DNA of 64,000 nucleotides from Apostichopus japonicus (GCF_037975245.1 NC_092566.1:15621501-15685500), one strand, 5' to 3'; positions 26,319 through 37,201 are shown, counted from the first letter of the stretch. Translations and numbers: made by a program. Notes: generated from the letters alone by a model not told the origin.

Positions 26319-26768
26319 CTAAAATGTCAAATTAATAAGTGACCATTCTAATAGAGTTAGAATTACTAAACTGTATAAATAGACTTTAACAAGCTTATAA
26401 TAATGATGAGAAAGGTTGAACTTTTTTTCCCTTCTATATTTCCCTCTTTCCCCCTCTTGGTTTTCACAGACACTTAACTTGAAGGAGTACTTGAGCTCAA
26501 AGACTGTAGCATCTTCCTCTTGCCCTACAGCTGTGATATAATTGAAACCAACTATACAGGCAGTCAGCTGGTTAAAGTGATTGGCTTCATTAACTCCTTT
26601 CCAGCTAGGGACTGAGGCTTCGAAGGAAACACTCGCACCGGTGAGTTTGAGGCAAATTATTTGTTCTCTGTAATCGATATCCAATATCTTCCCTATTAGT
26701 ACCTCCTCTCTTTCAGTTATCAGTAGTTCTTGGGTTTTTTTTCGTCCTTTTTTTTGTTTTTTTGACAA
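26319..26768 (-). CDS. Unrecognised open frame, possible exon
   Basis: A ~149-codon minus-strand frame contains a protein-like central part (EVLIGKILDIDYREQIICLK, then SFEASVPSWKGV, then FNQLTACIVGFNYITA) between a Lys-rich start and a hydrophobic end. I do not recognise it. Alternating hydrophobic residues suggest beta strands, but I see no family motif. The Lys-rich start comes from an A-rich tract and there is no good minus-strand acceptor before it. The plus strand of the same DNA shows a pyrimidine tract with TTTTCACAG at about 26470 and CACCG|GTGAGT at 26640, but all plus frames between contain stops. Either a minus-strand exon, a plus-strand non-coding exon, or chance. Confidence 0.25.
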   Translation of the reverse strand: MSKKQKKGRKKTQELLITEREEVLIGKILDIDYREQIICLKLTGASVSFEASVPSWKGVNEANHFNQLTACIVGFNYITAVGQEEDATVFELKYSFKLSVCENQEGERGKYRREKKFNLSHHYYKLVKVYLYSLVILTLLEWSLINLTF

Positions 26769-28101
26769 AGTACAGTTCTGTGGTCTTTACAGTACAGTAT
26801 GTGAACAGTAGGCCATTGTAGGTTTCTGTAGTATACAAAAACCCTTGTACAGTTGTACTGTAGTAAGCATGCAGTCTCGTTTCAGTAGCTGCATGTTTTG
26901 CCGTAGGTTGTGGCAACGATTTATGAAATACTAACTTAAGTTTCATTTACTAAAATTGCAAGAAAGTTAAGTTAAGCAAAGCTAAATGCCAATCTCTGGT
27001 GGTCAACATTGTTTGCCAAATTAAACAAACAGCATCATGATTGGTGGAACAGTCGTGACATTTCCACTAACCAGCAAAACCATTGGTACGTATAGTCAGG
27101 CAAATATGTAACGGTCGTCCAAGACCACCAAATTTCTGTTCCACAACGGCGAGGTTCGAGTTTGTTTTGGAGGTCGTACGGCGGACGTCTGGTTGTTTGT
27201 AACATCAAGTTCAGATTGAATTGTATATTGTAACTAACTATCCCAAATAGGTAAATTTAGAAAAGAGCATTACCCTCCATTACTTTTGGAGATCATGAAA
27301 TATAACAAATATGGTGGTCGGCCTTTGGTCCACCCATAGTGGAGTTTTACCAGCAGGAAACTAAGTACTGTAGTGGTCTAATTTTACCAACTGTAAACAT
27401 ATCTCCTATAGTGTACATACCTGTATCGATCATTCTTTGCGATCTTGCTACCATTTTCAGACTAGTAGCAAAGTTGTTTTTCAGACAGCTTATTTAGTAA
27501 TGTCCATAAATAAATTCATTAAAAATTCCCCTGTGAGTAGAATTGTTTGGAATCAGCCTCCATTGAGTGCAGTTTTGGTTAAAAACATTTTAAATGCTTA
27601 AATCCTGTGGCATCTATAAATGGACTGTACGATGACCGGGGATATAACTGTAGATAATTTGCTCAAAATAACCATGAGGAGTGTTTCAGAAACTACTGTA
27701 AACAATCTGACCAAATATAATACTGTACATGTATGCACTTCTTTCTAGAGTGTTCTAGGCTGATCATCATTGCATGAATGTCATGAACATCCATGTGAAA
27801 GAAACTTTATATTCACAGTGTTAATTGTCCATTAGCCAGGTGTTCACATGTAAAGAAGAATAGGTAAAGTACTGCAAGGGGGATCAACTCCATAATAACT
27901 GTGTGAATGCACACATACTTTGGATCAAACCCTGCAATTGTGATCCTCCTTTTCAGGAGGGCAGGAGGGTGTGGTGGGGGGGGATGGTGGGGGGGAAGAA
28001 ATCCTGGCTGGGCAAGGGCAATCAAGATTTGTAGTGTGAATGCTTGGGGATCGTGCGACCCAAAATATCTTGATGTAATTTATATCTAAATGTAATTTGC
28101 C
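26769..28101. other. Non-coding stretch with GC-richer patch
   Basis: No gene is recognised. 27105-27205 is locally GC-richer (GGTCGTCC, GGAGGTCGTACGGCGGACG) and might be an exon or a repeat remnant, but no frame is convincing. G-rich simple sequence lies at 27958-28000. Confidence 0.4.
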
Positions 28102-28154
28102 CTCGCATAAAAACGCATATCTCGCATAAAAACGCATAATCTCGCATAAAAACA
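28102..28154 (+). repeat. Short tandem repeat, ~19-20-bp unit
   Basis: CTCGCATAAAAACGCATAT is repeated almost three times: 28102-28120, 28121-28140 and partially 28141-28154. Copies differ by a single-base indel. Confidence 0.85.
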
Positions 28155-28775
28155 AACTGGCGCGAGGCTAGCACAGCTAGGCTACTGCATGTACATAGTA
28201 CTACAGTATAACTTAATTGTTGACCGATTTGTAAACAGTCGTGGCCTTTTTCACGCTTGCGTACCGTATAATGCTCTTTCCATTGACGTCGACCCTCTGT
28301 TTCCAAATGTGGACATGTGCGTCCGTCCAGGGGTTCAGCTAAAGTTCTTAATACCTCCCCTAGAGGTGAAACAAGACCCTTATCTCCCTAGTAAATGTGA
28401 GAAGAAGGCCTTCAGTGACAGATACTGAGAGAACACTTAGTTTAAAACTGAAAGTCAATGACATATCAAGTGATGTTTCATTTGGTAGTTTCTCTATAAT
28501 GAGAAAGGTAGTTACTGTACAGTAGATATATGAAGAAAAAATTTGCAACTTCCTGATTGTCATGTAGCCTACAGGTAAAGTACATGAGAATCGGAATCAT
28601 TATAGTTGACTGGGCAATAAAATTGTATGTACAGTATCTGTAAATTCTGTACGATGCATAATATATACAGTATTGATCAACCATCATCATACTTTGACTA
28701 TTAACTTTCTACAAGCTTGTCAGTTGTTAGAATTTTGCATGAACCTAAGACACCATGGAAACACAGATGGTACAG
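28155..28775. other. Non-coding stretch
   Basis: A plus-strand frame ending at 28428 has a locally higher GC content but no supporting splice site or family resemblance. Nothing else is seen. Confidence 0.4.
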
Positions 28776-29215
28776 TACCTACAGAGATGCCAACCAGTAC
28801 GATTTTATCGTATTTAGTACGATAAGACAAGTGAGATACGATAATACGATATTGCCTCTTGAAAATACGATTTTTCACCTTTAAAAAAAAAAAAAAAAAG
28901 GGTTTTTTTTTTTTTTTTTTTTTAAGGAAGCGGAATCGCATAGAAACATGTACAAGTAACCCCCCAAACCCTGACAAACACGTTGAACAACGAGCCTACA
29001 TGGGCGGGAAATACGCGGAATCAGCTGCTTTATAATTTTCTCATTAAATGTTAATGAAAAAGCAAACATTTTACTTGCCTGTTCTTACCAGTAACACATT
29101 TTACTGGCCCGGGGCCAAGGGGCCAGTGGTAGTGTCAAGTTTTCTCTCCAAAATCTGATTTTTTAGGATATTCAGTCTGTTTTTTTGTGTCAAGAGGTTG
29201 GCATCTCTGTACCTA
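28776..29215. mobile_element. Miniature element with 14-bp inverted ends and 6-bp duplication
   Basis: Ends CAGAGATGCCAACC (28782) and GGTTGGCATCTCTG (ending 29209) are perfect inverted repeats, directly flanked by TACCTA on both sides (28776-28781 and 29210-29215). The left interior has a cluster of TACGAT/ATCGTA words (28798-28871), then an A17 run followed by GGG and a T run of more than 20. CAGAG-type ends recall hAT elements, but a 6-bp duplication is shorter than the usual 8. Confidence 0.8.
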
Positions 29216-30521
29216 TCAAGCATTTCTCTGGGTTTTTTGTCTGATTTTGTTTTTTTGTGACCTTCAAACTGCATCAGTCCTAAAGGTCCATCAGAGGAGC
29301 CCTTTAGTTTGAGTTTGCTAAACTTAGAAGTCTTTCCTTGGCACTGGAGAGTCTTACCCTGCAATTCGTTGCCAGACACTTAGGAATCTACAGTATAGTA
29401 AGTCTGTACATTTGACCAAGTAATTCAAATTGGTCATGTTACGTGCAAATATCAATAAAAATATTTTTTACCGCCTACCCTAAATCCATTTTCGTCCTGG
29501 AAGACTGGATATAGCAAACAGGTACATATGTTCCCTTTAAAGTAAAATTGAAACAATCAGCTTGTCCCACACACTGAGCAGTTTGTTGAAGTATTCGGAG
29601 CCAGCACATTGAAATTTATGAAGTTTGCAAAATGGATATATACAGGTACCAAAGACCAGTTGGTGGTTGTTATATGTACAGGTAAGATCGAATTTGACAC
29701 AACCATCTGCGCGTACGGAGGAAAAATTTCAAAGCACAGGACTTCCGCTGATTAATATCGACTGATGTACTGTATCTTTTGCCATGTTAGCCGAGCCAAT
29801 ACAACATTATTGTAATCGAGGAATTATGCCACAATGCACTGTAGAGCGAGCATCGTATACTTTAACATAAATCATTGTAAGAGTTTTGATAAACTGTCAG
29901 TGTATGCTTCCATGGTACCTATAACAATTAAGGTTTTAAAACCTTTCACTTATTTGTCAAATATCTCAACACTCTAGCATTACTTTGCACAAAGACAGGT
30001 ACCGATACATACATCTTAATTGGCCTGACCTATCATTAATATATGCGACGCTCAAGTCTGTTGCAAACCAAGTCTTGTAATGCATCTCAAATGCCATGTT
30101 TATAGCCCATTAGACACAAAATTTGTCACGGACCAATTGGGCTGGGATTCAAAAATTTTGGGTACCCTTATCGTTTATAATGAACTTAAATTAGAAGAAT
30201 GGTTTTTGGTGTGGGTTAATTAAAGTATGAAAGAAGTCATCATCTAATTAGGTATGCATGAACAGAGAAGCTGACTTGATTTATATGCCAATAAATCATC
30301 AAATTTTCTAGTGAATTTTGTACAAAACACTTCGATACTGTAATCAATGTGAACATATGACCAGTATTTTGAGCAGCAGCTGAGTTGACATTAGATTTTC
30401 CAATGTCTGATATATTAGGATAGTTGACACAGTGACCGAAGCACTAATATAAAGGAAAGATAAGAGATATCAGTTAATGATGTGTTGCTGTCTCTACTTC
30501 ATCAAAGTTTCAAATTTGGAA
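29216..30521. other. Non-coding stretch
   Basis: A Lys/Ser-rich minus-strand frame at 29101-29379 overlaps the preceding element's end and has no recognisable family. Nothing else gene-like is seen. Confidence 0.4.
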
Positions 30522-30597
30522 GAAAAATAATAAATGAGACTTATATAGCGCCAAATCAGTAGACAAAAGTCACTGCTCAAGGCGCTTTACAAAGAAA
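30522..30597 (-). repeat. Retroposon 3'-tail fragment (reverse orientation)
   Basis: Read on the minus strand, CTTTGTAAAGCGCCTTGAGC is followed by GGCGCTATATAAGTC and then (ATT)n-like TTATTATT. GTAAAGCGC...GCGCTATATAA plus an ATT microsatellite is the familiar 3' end of many invertebrate non-LTR retrotransposons and dependent SINEs. Only the tail is present. A similar tail lies at 61441-61514 in plus orientation. Confidence 0.65.
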
Positions 30598-30824
30598 GCA
30601 GATTAAAGGAATTTGGCGTTCAATCATGAACTCAAAATTTTCCGACCTGACACAATACTGTTGATCAGTTGAAATTGTAAGTATATAATTAGAAATTAAA
30701 ATTAACTTTAATATTTCTGGTAGATAAAGCTGATTGCAAATGACAGTTAATTTTGGCTTGGTCAAAGAATGTCAGGCTGCATGATATGCTGTACATTTAC
30801 ACCAAAATGTGATATTAATGCATC

Positions 30825-31189
30825 ATCTAGGCCTGTGGTGGGCAACCTATGGCCCGCAGGCCACATGCGCCCTTGCTTTTTTTTTGGGCAGCCTCAAAAA
30901 AAGAAAAAAATCAATCTATTTACATCATCACAAAAGCTAGCTGCTTAGAATTTATCGGCACTAATGATGCTGTCAGGTAGGCCTATTATTCCCATTAATT
31001 ATCAACTGTACTGTATTGACATTAGGTTTTTGTGAATACAGATTAAGTACACACACCTATTACTTGAATGTCCTCAGAATCAAAGGATTGAAATCAACAG
31101 CATGTCATTGGTTAGGTGCATCCCAGTCAAATTTCACTCCTTACATCTGGCCCATTCATTCAAAAGGGTTGCCCACCCCTGATCTAGGC
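30825..31189. mobile_element. hAT-type miniature transposon
   Basis: A 349-bp unit (30833-31181) begins CTGTGGTGGGCAACC and ends GGTTGCCCACCCCTG, inverted repeats with two mismatches. It is flanked by perfect 8-bp duplications ATCTAGGC at 30825-30832 and 31182-31189. CAGNGGTGGGCAAC ends with GGCCCGCAGGCC just inside are typical of hAT elements. No transposase frame is present. Confidence 0.9.
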
Positions 31190-31569
31190 TGTACGTCTTT
31201 CACATGGAAATAATGGTCTGATGACGAGCACATTTTCAGATCACACACAGCTCTAGGCCATACAACCAATACCCATTTATTTATGCACTTGTGATCATGC
31301 CTACAGTACTAGTCCACTTTGGATCAGATCACAAGCTGATAAGCATGCAGCTCCCCTCTTGGGTGTAAAAAACATACATATGATCACTTAATGTTATTTG
31401 ATAACTGTTTAGTTCCTTCATGTCTAGCATGAGGATAAACATAGGGTTATCCGGTTGGGAATTAATGCCACAATGCAGCTGGTTGGGCACAAACATTACA
31501 CTGCACTTGTTCCATGTAATTTGTAATTAGTTAAGGCAGTACTGCTATGTCATTGTGGGACAACCCTGC
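31190..31569. other. Non-coding stretch
   Basis: Nothing recognised. Confidence 0.5.
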
Positions 31570-31741
31570 TATGGCGCGAGAAAGCTGAATATATTATTAA
31601 TATATAATTTAAAGGAATAAATATAATTTTCAGGGAATATATATGTACATATATAAATATGTCTAATTTTATTTTTGAAGTTTTTCGCAAGTACAGCTTA
31701 TATATAATTGTATGTAATATATCCCGCTTTCTCGCGCCATA
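31570..31741. mobile_element. TA-flanked miniature inverted-repeat element
   Basis: TGGCGCGAGAAAGC (31572) and GCTTTCTCGCGCCA (ending 31739) are perfect 14-bp inverted repeats, each bordered by TA. The interior is about 140 bp of AT-rich sequence with ATATAT tracts. A TA duplication points to a Tc1/mariner-type origin; that is inference from the dinucleotide alone. Confidence 0.75.
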
Positions 31742-32338
31742 CCCTGCACACACATTTTTGTGTTAGAAACTTCCCCGCCTCATCCTTGACTTACAGTATA
31801 TTCAAGTAAGAGATTTTTCTTTGGTGCTGTGTGTGCATGCTGGGTTTATAAGCTGTGTACAGTAGTTTGGTCCTCTTTGGTCAGAGACAATAATACAGTT
31901 AGCTAGGCAATTAGTTTGTTAAACGAGCAGAATGATATCTTGTTTCTCACACCAAGCTAGACAGGATTCTGCCCTCATGCTTTGGTTTAAGCGAAGCTTC
32001 ATCGGTAACAGTGGTCAGTCATACATGCATACTGTACAAGCCTGGGATCAGGTCACGAGAGACCAAGTCATAACGTTGTTTAGGTTTGTCTACATGACGA
32101 GATACATGTTATATATACCATGAATTACACAGTGTTAAATATAGAGGAATCCAAGTCAGAAGTAACATGTATGCGTACAGTACCATAGCACGGCATTGCT
32201 GCACTGTACGTAAATTCTGACTTTAACAAAGATAAGTTTTTAGTAAATTTAAGTCACTGAAGATGGAGCCTGGGTACAAAAACCAAAAAACTTGATCCAC
32301 TCTCAACCCCAGTCCCCTTACATCTACGGTTTATATAT
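31742..32338. other. Non-coding stretch
   Basis: Nothing recognised between the miniature element and element B. Confidence 0.5.
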
Positions 32339-32361
32339 GGCTCATTCCGTGAACTTGGGTC

Positions 32362-32390
32362 AAGTGTGACACACAGTATATGTCACACTT
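32362..32390. repeat. Small hairpin at element B's left end
   Basis: AAGTGTGACA and TGTCACACTT form a perfect 10-bp stem with a 9-nt loop, 23 bp inside the terminus. Half of it (GTGTGACA) recurs at the same place inside the other end. Confidence 0.75.
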
Positions 32391-32737
32391 TCTACAGCAA
32401 TAGGTCAACTTTGTGCAAAGTGAAAACTTTTTCCAGCCCCATATTTTGGTAGTCACTTCATAGATATATATTGTGCTATGGCTAAATTTTACCAAATTGA
32501 ACAATTAAAATTAAAAAAATGGAAAAAAAGTGTGGTGTCTCTTCTCTATTTACTGTGATTGTTGTGACAATAAATTAACTGAACATTTCAAGTACCCTGC
32601 AAGCGTTCAAGGAATGTCATATGGCTCAGAAACAAATGTAATATACATCCACAGATATGTATTGTTTTAGTGCTGGAAGACAACACAGCTTACCTTCAAC
32701 TACATTTTTAAATTATCATTGGTTATAGTGAAGTTTT

Positions 32738-33556
32738 CAGACGTAACAAATGGTGTCTCTGCCAAGTTTATCTTGTTACGTCGTGAAGAGGGTTACCTTA
32801 TTTCGCAAAAAGGGACATAGGGTTTAATTTGCATCAAATGTTGTAAATCAGACATGAACTAAACATCATGAGTAGCGCTAAATTAATTGAGGTCACTTTT
32901 CACACTAAAATAAAAGATAAAACCTAAACACTCGTGGTTGGTGTCTACGACGTTCGTTACGCCGTGCGGGTAAATATGTTTAAAATATTCAATAACCCTC
33001 GATGAATAATGAACTTGACCTTGTCTTGTACATAAGTTGAATGGATAATTCATGTCGGTTCCGAGTATTCGCTGATTTCGAATCGATTTTAGGTATGCGA
33101 GAGGTGAAACTCATGGTGTCTCTATGTTACGTCCACAATGGTTGTTACACCCGTAACAGATACGGCAGGGAAAAAAAATAAACGTAGGTGTATTTTTTCC
33201 AAATGTATCAATAGATCAAGCTTCAAACTTGTCACCATGTTTCATTACAACTTTGTGACATTTTGATAGCCGCAAGTAGTAACTAGAAGCCTATTTCGCC
33301 TTTTGCGAGGTTAATATGAACGGTGTCTTCTGATGACTGTTACGTCTGATACAGTGATAGTAAAGAAAATTTGATGTAGCTTATTACGGAATTTTATTTT
33401 GTTAGCAAGGCCCCTATGTATTTATCCCCCGATAAAACTGGCAGGTATTCACTGTTTAATCTAATCATTCATTTAGTATTTAGGGGAGAAATGTACAGAT
33501 TCGATTTTTATCTCGCCGACGTAACCACTATGCAGTGTCTAATGTTACACCCGTAA
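32738..33556 (-). promoter_or_regulatory. Element B subterminal motif cluster, gene-5' side
   Basis: GGTGTCT followed within 2-20 bases by GTTAC recurs at about 32752-32780, 32938-32960, 33114-33132, 33322-33343 and 33535-33546, often followed by GTC or ACCCGTAAC. On the minus strand this reads GACGTAAC...AGACACC, like the GTAAC...GACAGA series of element A. Repetition near both ends suggests transposase-binding sites. Confidence 0.5.
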
Positions 33557-33876
33557 CGTTCGCGAGCTAATACTAGCCTAGCGTTATGTTAGGCTACATT
33601 GGAGACGCTTGGTCAAGTTAGCTACGCTGTAAATATGCAAGTCACGCTGTAAATATTATTCCAGCAACTCGGGTGAGTATTAAAATGATTGTTTTTTTTT
33701 TTTTCTACGGCTATGTAGGATAACGTAGCCTGTATGTGACATTTTTTTCTTAGAAATTTCGTTAAGACTTAGGCTAGGGCCTATCAGTATTATTTTCCTA
33801 TTCACGTTAGTACTGCATAGGCAATGTATCACGTTAGGCTATGAGCCCTCCTTTGATGGTAAGACTACTTTATTCA

Positions 33877-34262
33877 GTTGACATCAAGGGCGTAGGAACC
33901 GGGGGGCTAGGGGCGCCAGCCCCCCCAGTGAAAAATATGGAGGGGCGGAAGTATCATTCCGCCCCCCGCTTCGCAAGTCAGAAAACCCCTTTTTAATTTC
34001 TAAATGAGAAAAAAAATCTCATTTGGAGCACCAAATTGCATCTAAGGCCAGGTGAAAATGTAAAATTATATACAAAATGGAGTGGGTGGGTTGAAGTGAG
34101 CTATATTGCACCAAATTGCATCTGAGGCCACCTGGAAATGCAAAAAAATTCCAAAGGGGAGCGGTACACCCCCACCCCTTAGATCCCTCCCCCAGGCCGG
34201 CCAGCAGTCTTCAGCCCCCCCCCCCCCACTCAAAAGTACCTTCCAAGGCCACTGGTTGACAT
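33877..34262. mobile_element. hAT-like miniature element nested in element B
   Basis: GTTGACAT is duplicated at 33877-33884 and 34255-34262. The 370-bp unit between begins CAAGGGCGTAGGAAC and ends with the inverse of CAGTGGCCTTGGAAG, imperfect inverted repeats of hAT style. The interior has long C and G runs and a partial internal duplication (CACCAAATTGCATCT at 34030 and 34110). Proline-rich frames across it are artefacts of the C runs. Confidence 0.85.
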
Positions 34263-34517
34263 GCATTGCATCCTTTGTTCAGTTGTCAAGATATTCAGAC
34301 TAAAAGAAATAGAGTGCACACGGCACATTTTCCTCTTTATTTGGGTTCCTGGAAATCAAACATTGTCGCATAATTTAATAATATACAAACATTTTTTAAT
34401 ACTATTAATATTTCTGGAATAAACAGAATTGTTGTACACAATCATATACTTAACTACAATTCTATAGCCTAACATAACATGTTATACAATAAACCCAAAA
34501 CATTACTTTGTTTTCAA

Positions 34518-35292
34518 ATGGTAATTATTCAAGTACTGCATTACTCGACAGCCTACAAGATTGGCAATGCACACACTTCTCTGGAAGATCAGGACATCTG
34601 CACAGGAAAAAGTGGCCAACAGGGCAAAACCAGGTAAATCATCCAAATTAAGCTTCCAGGAATATGCCCTATAAGAATTCTCTGTAATTTCATATGTTGG
34701 TAAATTGTGAGTTATACATCAAGGTACCATATTTCCTTAACTTCTCAATTGCTTTGATATAATTGTACAATATAGCATAACCTTCCTCATAGTAATGATT
34801 GGATTTGCATAACGTCAAATAAAACACCTCTCACTTTACACACCTTTTGCTGTACATGATTACATTCTGTATACAATGGTACATATGTACTGTACATTCT
34901 AATTTGTTGGATGTATTTTTATTTCTTGTTTACATAGACAACAAGGTCCTTCACCACACCAGGGCATGACAACTCAGCAGCTTCGAGGAATTTTAATGAA
35001 AATAGAGCATTATTATGCAGTGTTTTATGATAATGAGTTCTATGTAGGAAGATTAGTCAATCATGAGGCAGCAAGCTTTTTTTTCAAGTTTATGCATAGG
35101 TTGAGAAAATCTTGCCAGAAGCAAAGGTACTATCACTGGCCTGCAAGGCCAGATATTGCTGAAGTGACAGGTAAGTACATTATTCATGGGCCCTTAGGTA
35201 TCATCGGAAATGGGCCTTTTTCTGTCAAAGAAAACGAAATGATTGACAAAATATATGGTGGAATGAAACTATCTAACATTAAAGAACAATAG
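34518..35292 (+). CDS. Short two-exon gene of element B (C-terminal domain of the transposase-like family)
   Basis: Exon 2 (34938-35292) follows TTTCTTGTTTACATAG and encodes HYYAVFYDNEFYVGRL, FKFMHRLRKS, YHWPARPD and GPLGIIGNGPFSVKENE, ending at TAG 35290-35292. This is the same domain as the last exon of element A. It can be joined in phase to exon 1 (34518-34633), which opens with ATG, is fully open and ends CCAG|GTAAAT; the intron is 304 bp. The product would be 156 residues without the FTDG/HGK..CDG core. If exon 1 is wrong, translation could start at the ATG at 34966. AATAAA occurs at 35507-35512. No disabling change is visible, unlike the core in A. DNA binding or dimerisation is a guess. 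Confidence 0.55.
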
Positions 35293-36229
35293 ACTCCATC
35301 CTTCACATGGACTTCTGTTGGTTGGTAGAACCTGCATTCCTTATTCTTTAGTCCTGAAGATGAATTTTCTTTAAAATAGTATTTGTTGGCTATTAAAGCA
35401 GCTTCTTGTGTCCTGTTCTATGATTTGTTTAAACCTCATTGACCCTACGATGCCACAACAACATACACATGTAACTTATGTACTCAAACATTACTTCAAA
35501 TGGTGAAATAAAAGTAGAAATATTTACAAGTTTCAACATTGTTTTTTCAAAGATATTTTCCATTAAAATGGCAATAAATCCCACCCACAATATGACTGTA
35601 AATGCTATTTACGCCATTGAACGAGGTGAATATTTTTAACTTTGCCAGCATAGTAGGCAAACCAGTACACCAATATATACCACAACACCATCCTTTATTT
35701 GTTTACATTAGGTATGACCATGAGTGATTCTGTTGCAATTATTTTGAATTGTTGGGAATGAATCTAGCTAAAGGAACAGCTCATAAGTTAAGATTGGTTG
35801 AAAAACCGCAAAAAGCTTCTGTAAAAGCATGTTCTATGACAAATGCATTAAAAACAATATATCTTGCGTAGCTCTGCTGGCTTGTTGTCCTTAATGTTGA
35901 GCCTGTAGGGTGTGAAAAATAAAAGGAAAATATTTTAGCATTTGATTGTGTTTACATGGCATTTGAAAATTAAGATGTTTTCATTTTAACAGAATGAATA
36001 ATAATAAAATATATAAAAATTTCTTTCTGGTGTTAGCACCGGTTTCATTCATTGCTAAATATTTGGTGGCATTTAAAAACTGATCAATTGATTGTTTATT
36101 TGTTGGTATTGACAATTTCTTAAAGTTTGCATTATAATTGAAAAAATACAAGAAAAGAATGTGTATTAGCTGTTTCATAATTTTTTTATGTAATTCTAAA
36201 ATCGACTGATTATGCTTGAACCAAGTTGT
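35293..36229. other. Element B 3' non-coding region
   Basis: No further exon is seen. The stretch is AT-rich, with a possible polyadenylation signal at 35507-35512. A minus-strand frame of 135 codons at 35981-36388 runs through AT-rich repeat DNA and is not supported. Confidence 0.5.
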
Positions 36230-36840
36230 TTTCCATGTTACCGCAAGTTGATTTTTCAATACTAATAATAATAAATAAAGTGGACAAGAAATTAAGAAGA
36301 AGTGTCTTCTATTTGTGATTACCTTATGTTCATGTCTGTTTATTTTTCTGCAAATCTGCCACCGAAGGAACGTCACTCCAAAATACAATTGCGTTTAAGG
36401 GAAATGGTGTCTTCGTTACACCCAGAATCCATGTAACCGCAAGTTGATTTTTCAATAATAATTTTTCAATAATAATAATAATAAATAAAGTGGTCAAGAA
36501 ATTAAGAAGAAGTGTCTTCTATTTATTTGTGATTACCTTATGTTCATGTCTGTTTATTTTTCTGCAAATCTGCCACCGAAAGAACGTCACTCCAAAATAC
36601 AATTGCGTTTAAGGGAAATGGTGTCTTCGTTACACCCAGAATCCATGTTACCGCAAGTTGATTTTTCAATAATAAAGTGGTCAAGGAATTAAGAAGAAGT
36701 GTCTTCTATTTACTTGTGATTACCTTATGTTCATGTCTGTTTATTTTTCTGCAAATCTGCCACCGAAAGAACGTCACTCCAAAATACAATTGAGTGTAAC
36801 AGGGATATGGTGTCTTCGTTACACCCAGAATCCTACCCCA
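36230..36840. repeat. Three ~190-215-bp direct repeats in element B
   Basis: GTGATTACCTTATGTTCATG recurs at about 36315, 36529 and 36716. Each copy runs CCGCAAGTTGATTTTTCAAT, (AAT)n, AAGAAGTGTCTTCTATT, CTGCAAATCTGCCACCGAA and AATGGTGTCTTCGTTACACC, then AGAATCC. Copies differ by a handful of bases and in the AAT microsatellite length. Each copy carries one GGTGTCT..GTTAC motif, so the triplication multiplies the presumed binding site. Confidence 0.85.
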
Positions 36841-37179
36841 ACTTTGCGGAATGGTAGTACCAAATGAAAATTCCGAGTCCTGAGGCTCAGTTGTTATCTT
36901 AATCAAGTATTACACTCATGTAAACATGTAACAGAGGTGACCATTGCTTCATATGGTTGAAGTGAGGCGACGGATGAGAATATCAGGAAATGGAGGGTAA
37001 ATAAGACCTGAAGTGCATTGCTTGATGAATACATTTCAAGCTATTCATCCCCAATAATAAATAAATTCCAATTTATGTTACATTTAATGTGATAGTGCAC
37101 CTATGGATTATTGAAAGGTGACTGCATGAATTGGTTGCTCTTTTCCTTTCAGTCAGGAGGGGGTTGGCCATCGTTAAAT

Positions 37180-37201
37180 GTGGTGTCTCTGTTACATCCG
37201 C
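37180..37201 (-). promoter_or_regulatory. Element B subterminal motif, right end
   Basis: TGGTGTCTCTGTTACATCCG is a further copy of the GGTGTCT..GTTAC motif, 190 bp from the right terminus and in the same orientation as the left cluster. Confidence 0.5.

Noticed and set aside
29101-29379. Lys/Ser-rich minus frame (92 codons)
   Set aside because: Runs across the border and target duplication of the 28782-29209 element, so it cannot be an old conserved exon as it stands.
34066-34303. Overlapping frames on both strands rich in Gly/Pro
   Set aside because: They fall within the nested hAT-like element and its homopolymer tracts.
35981-36388. 135-codon minus frame
   Set aside because: AT-rich composition, overlaps the triplicated repeat of element B, and has no family resemblance.
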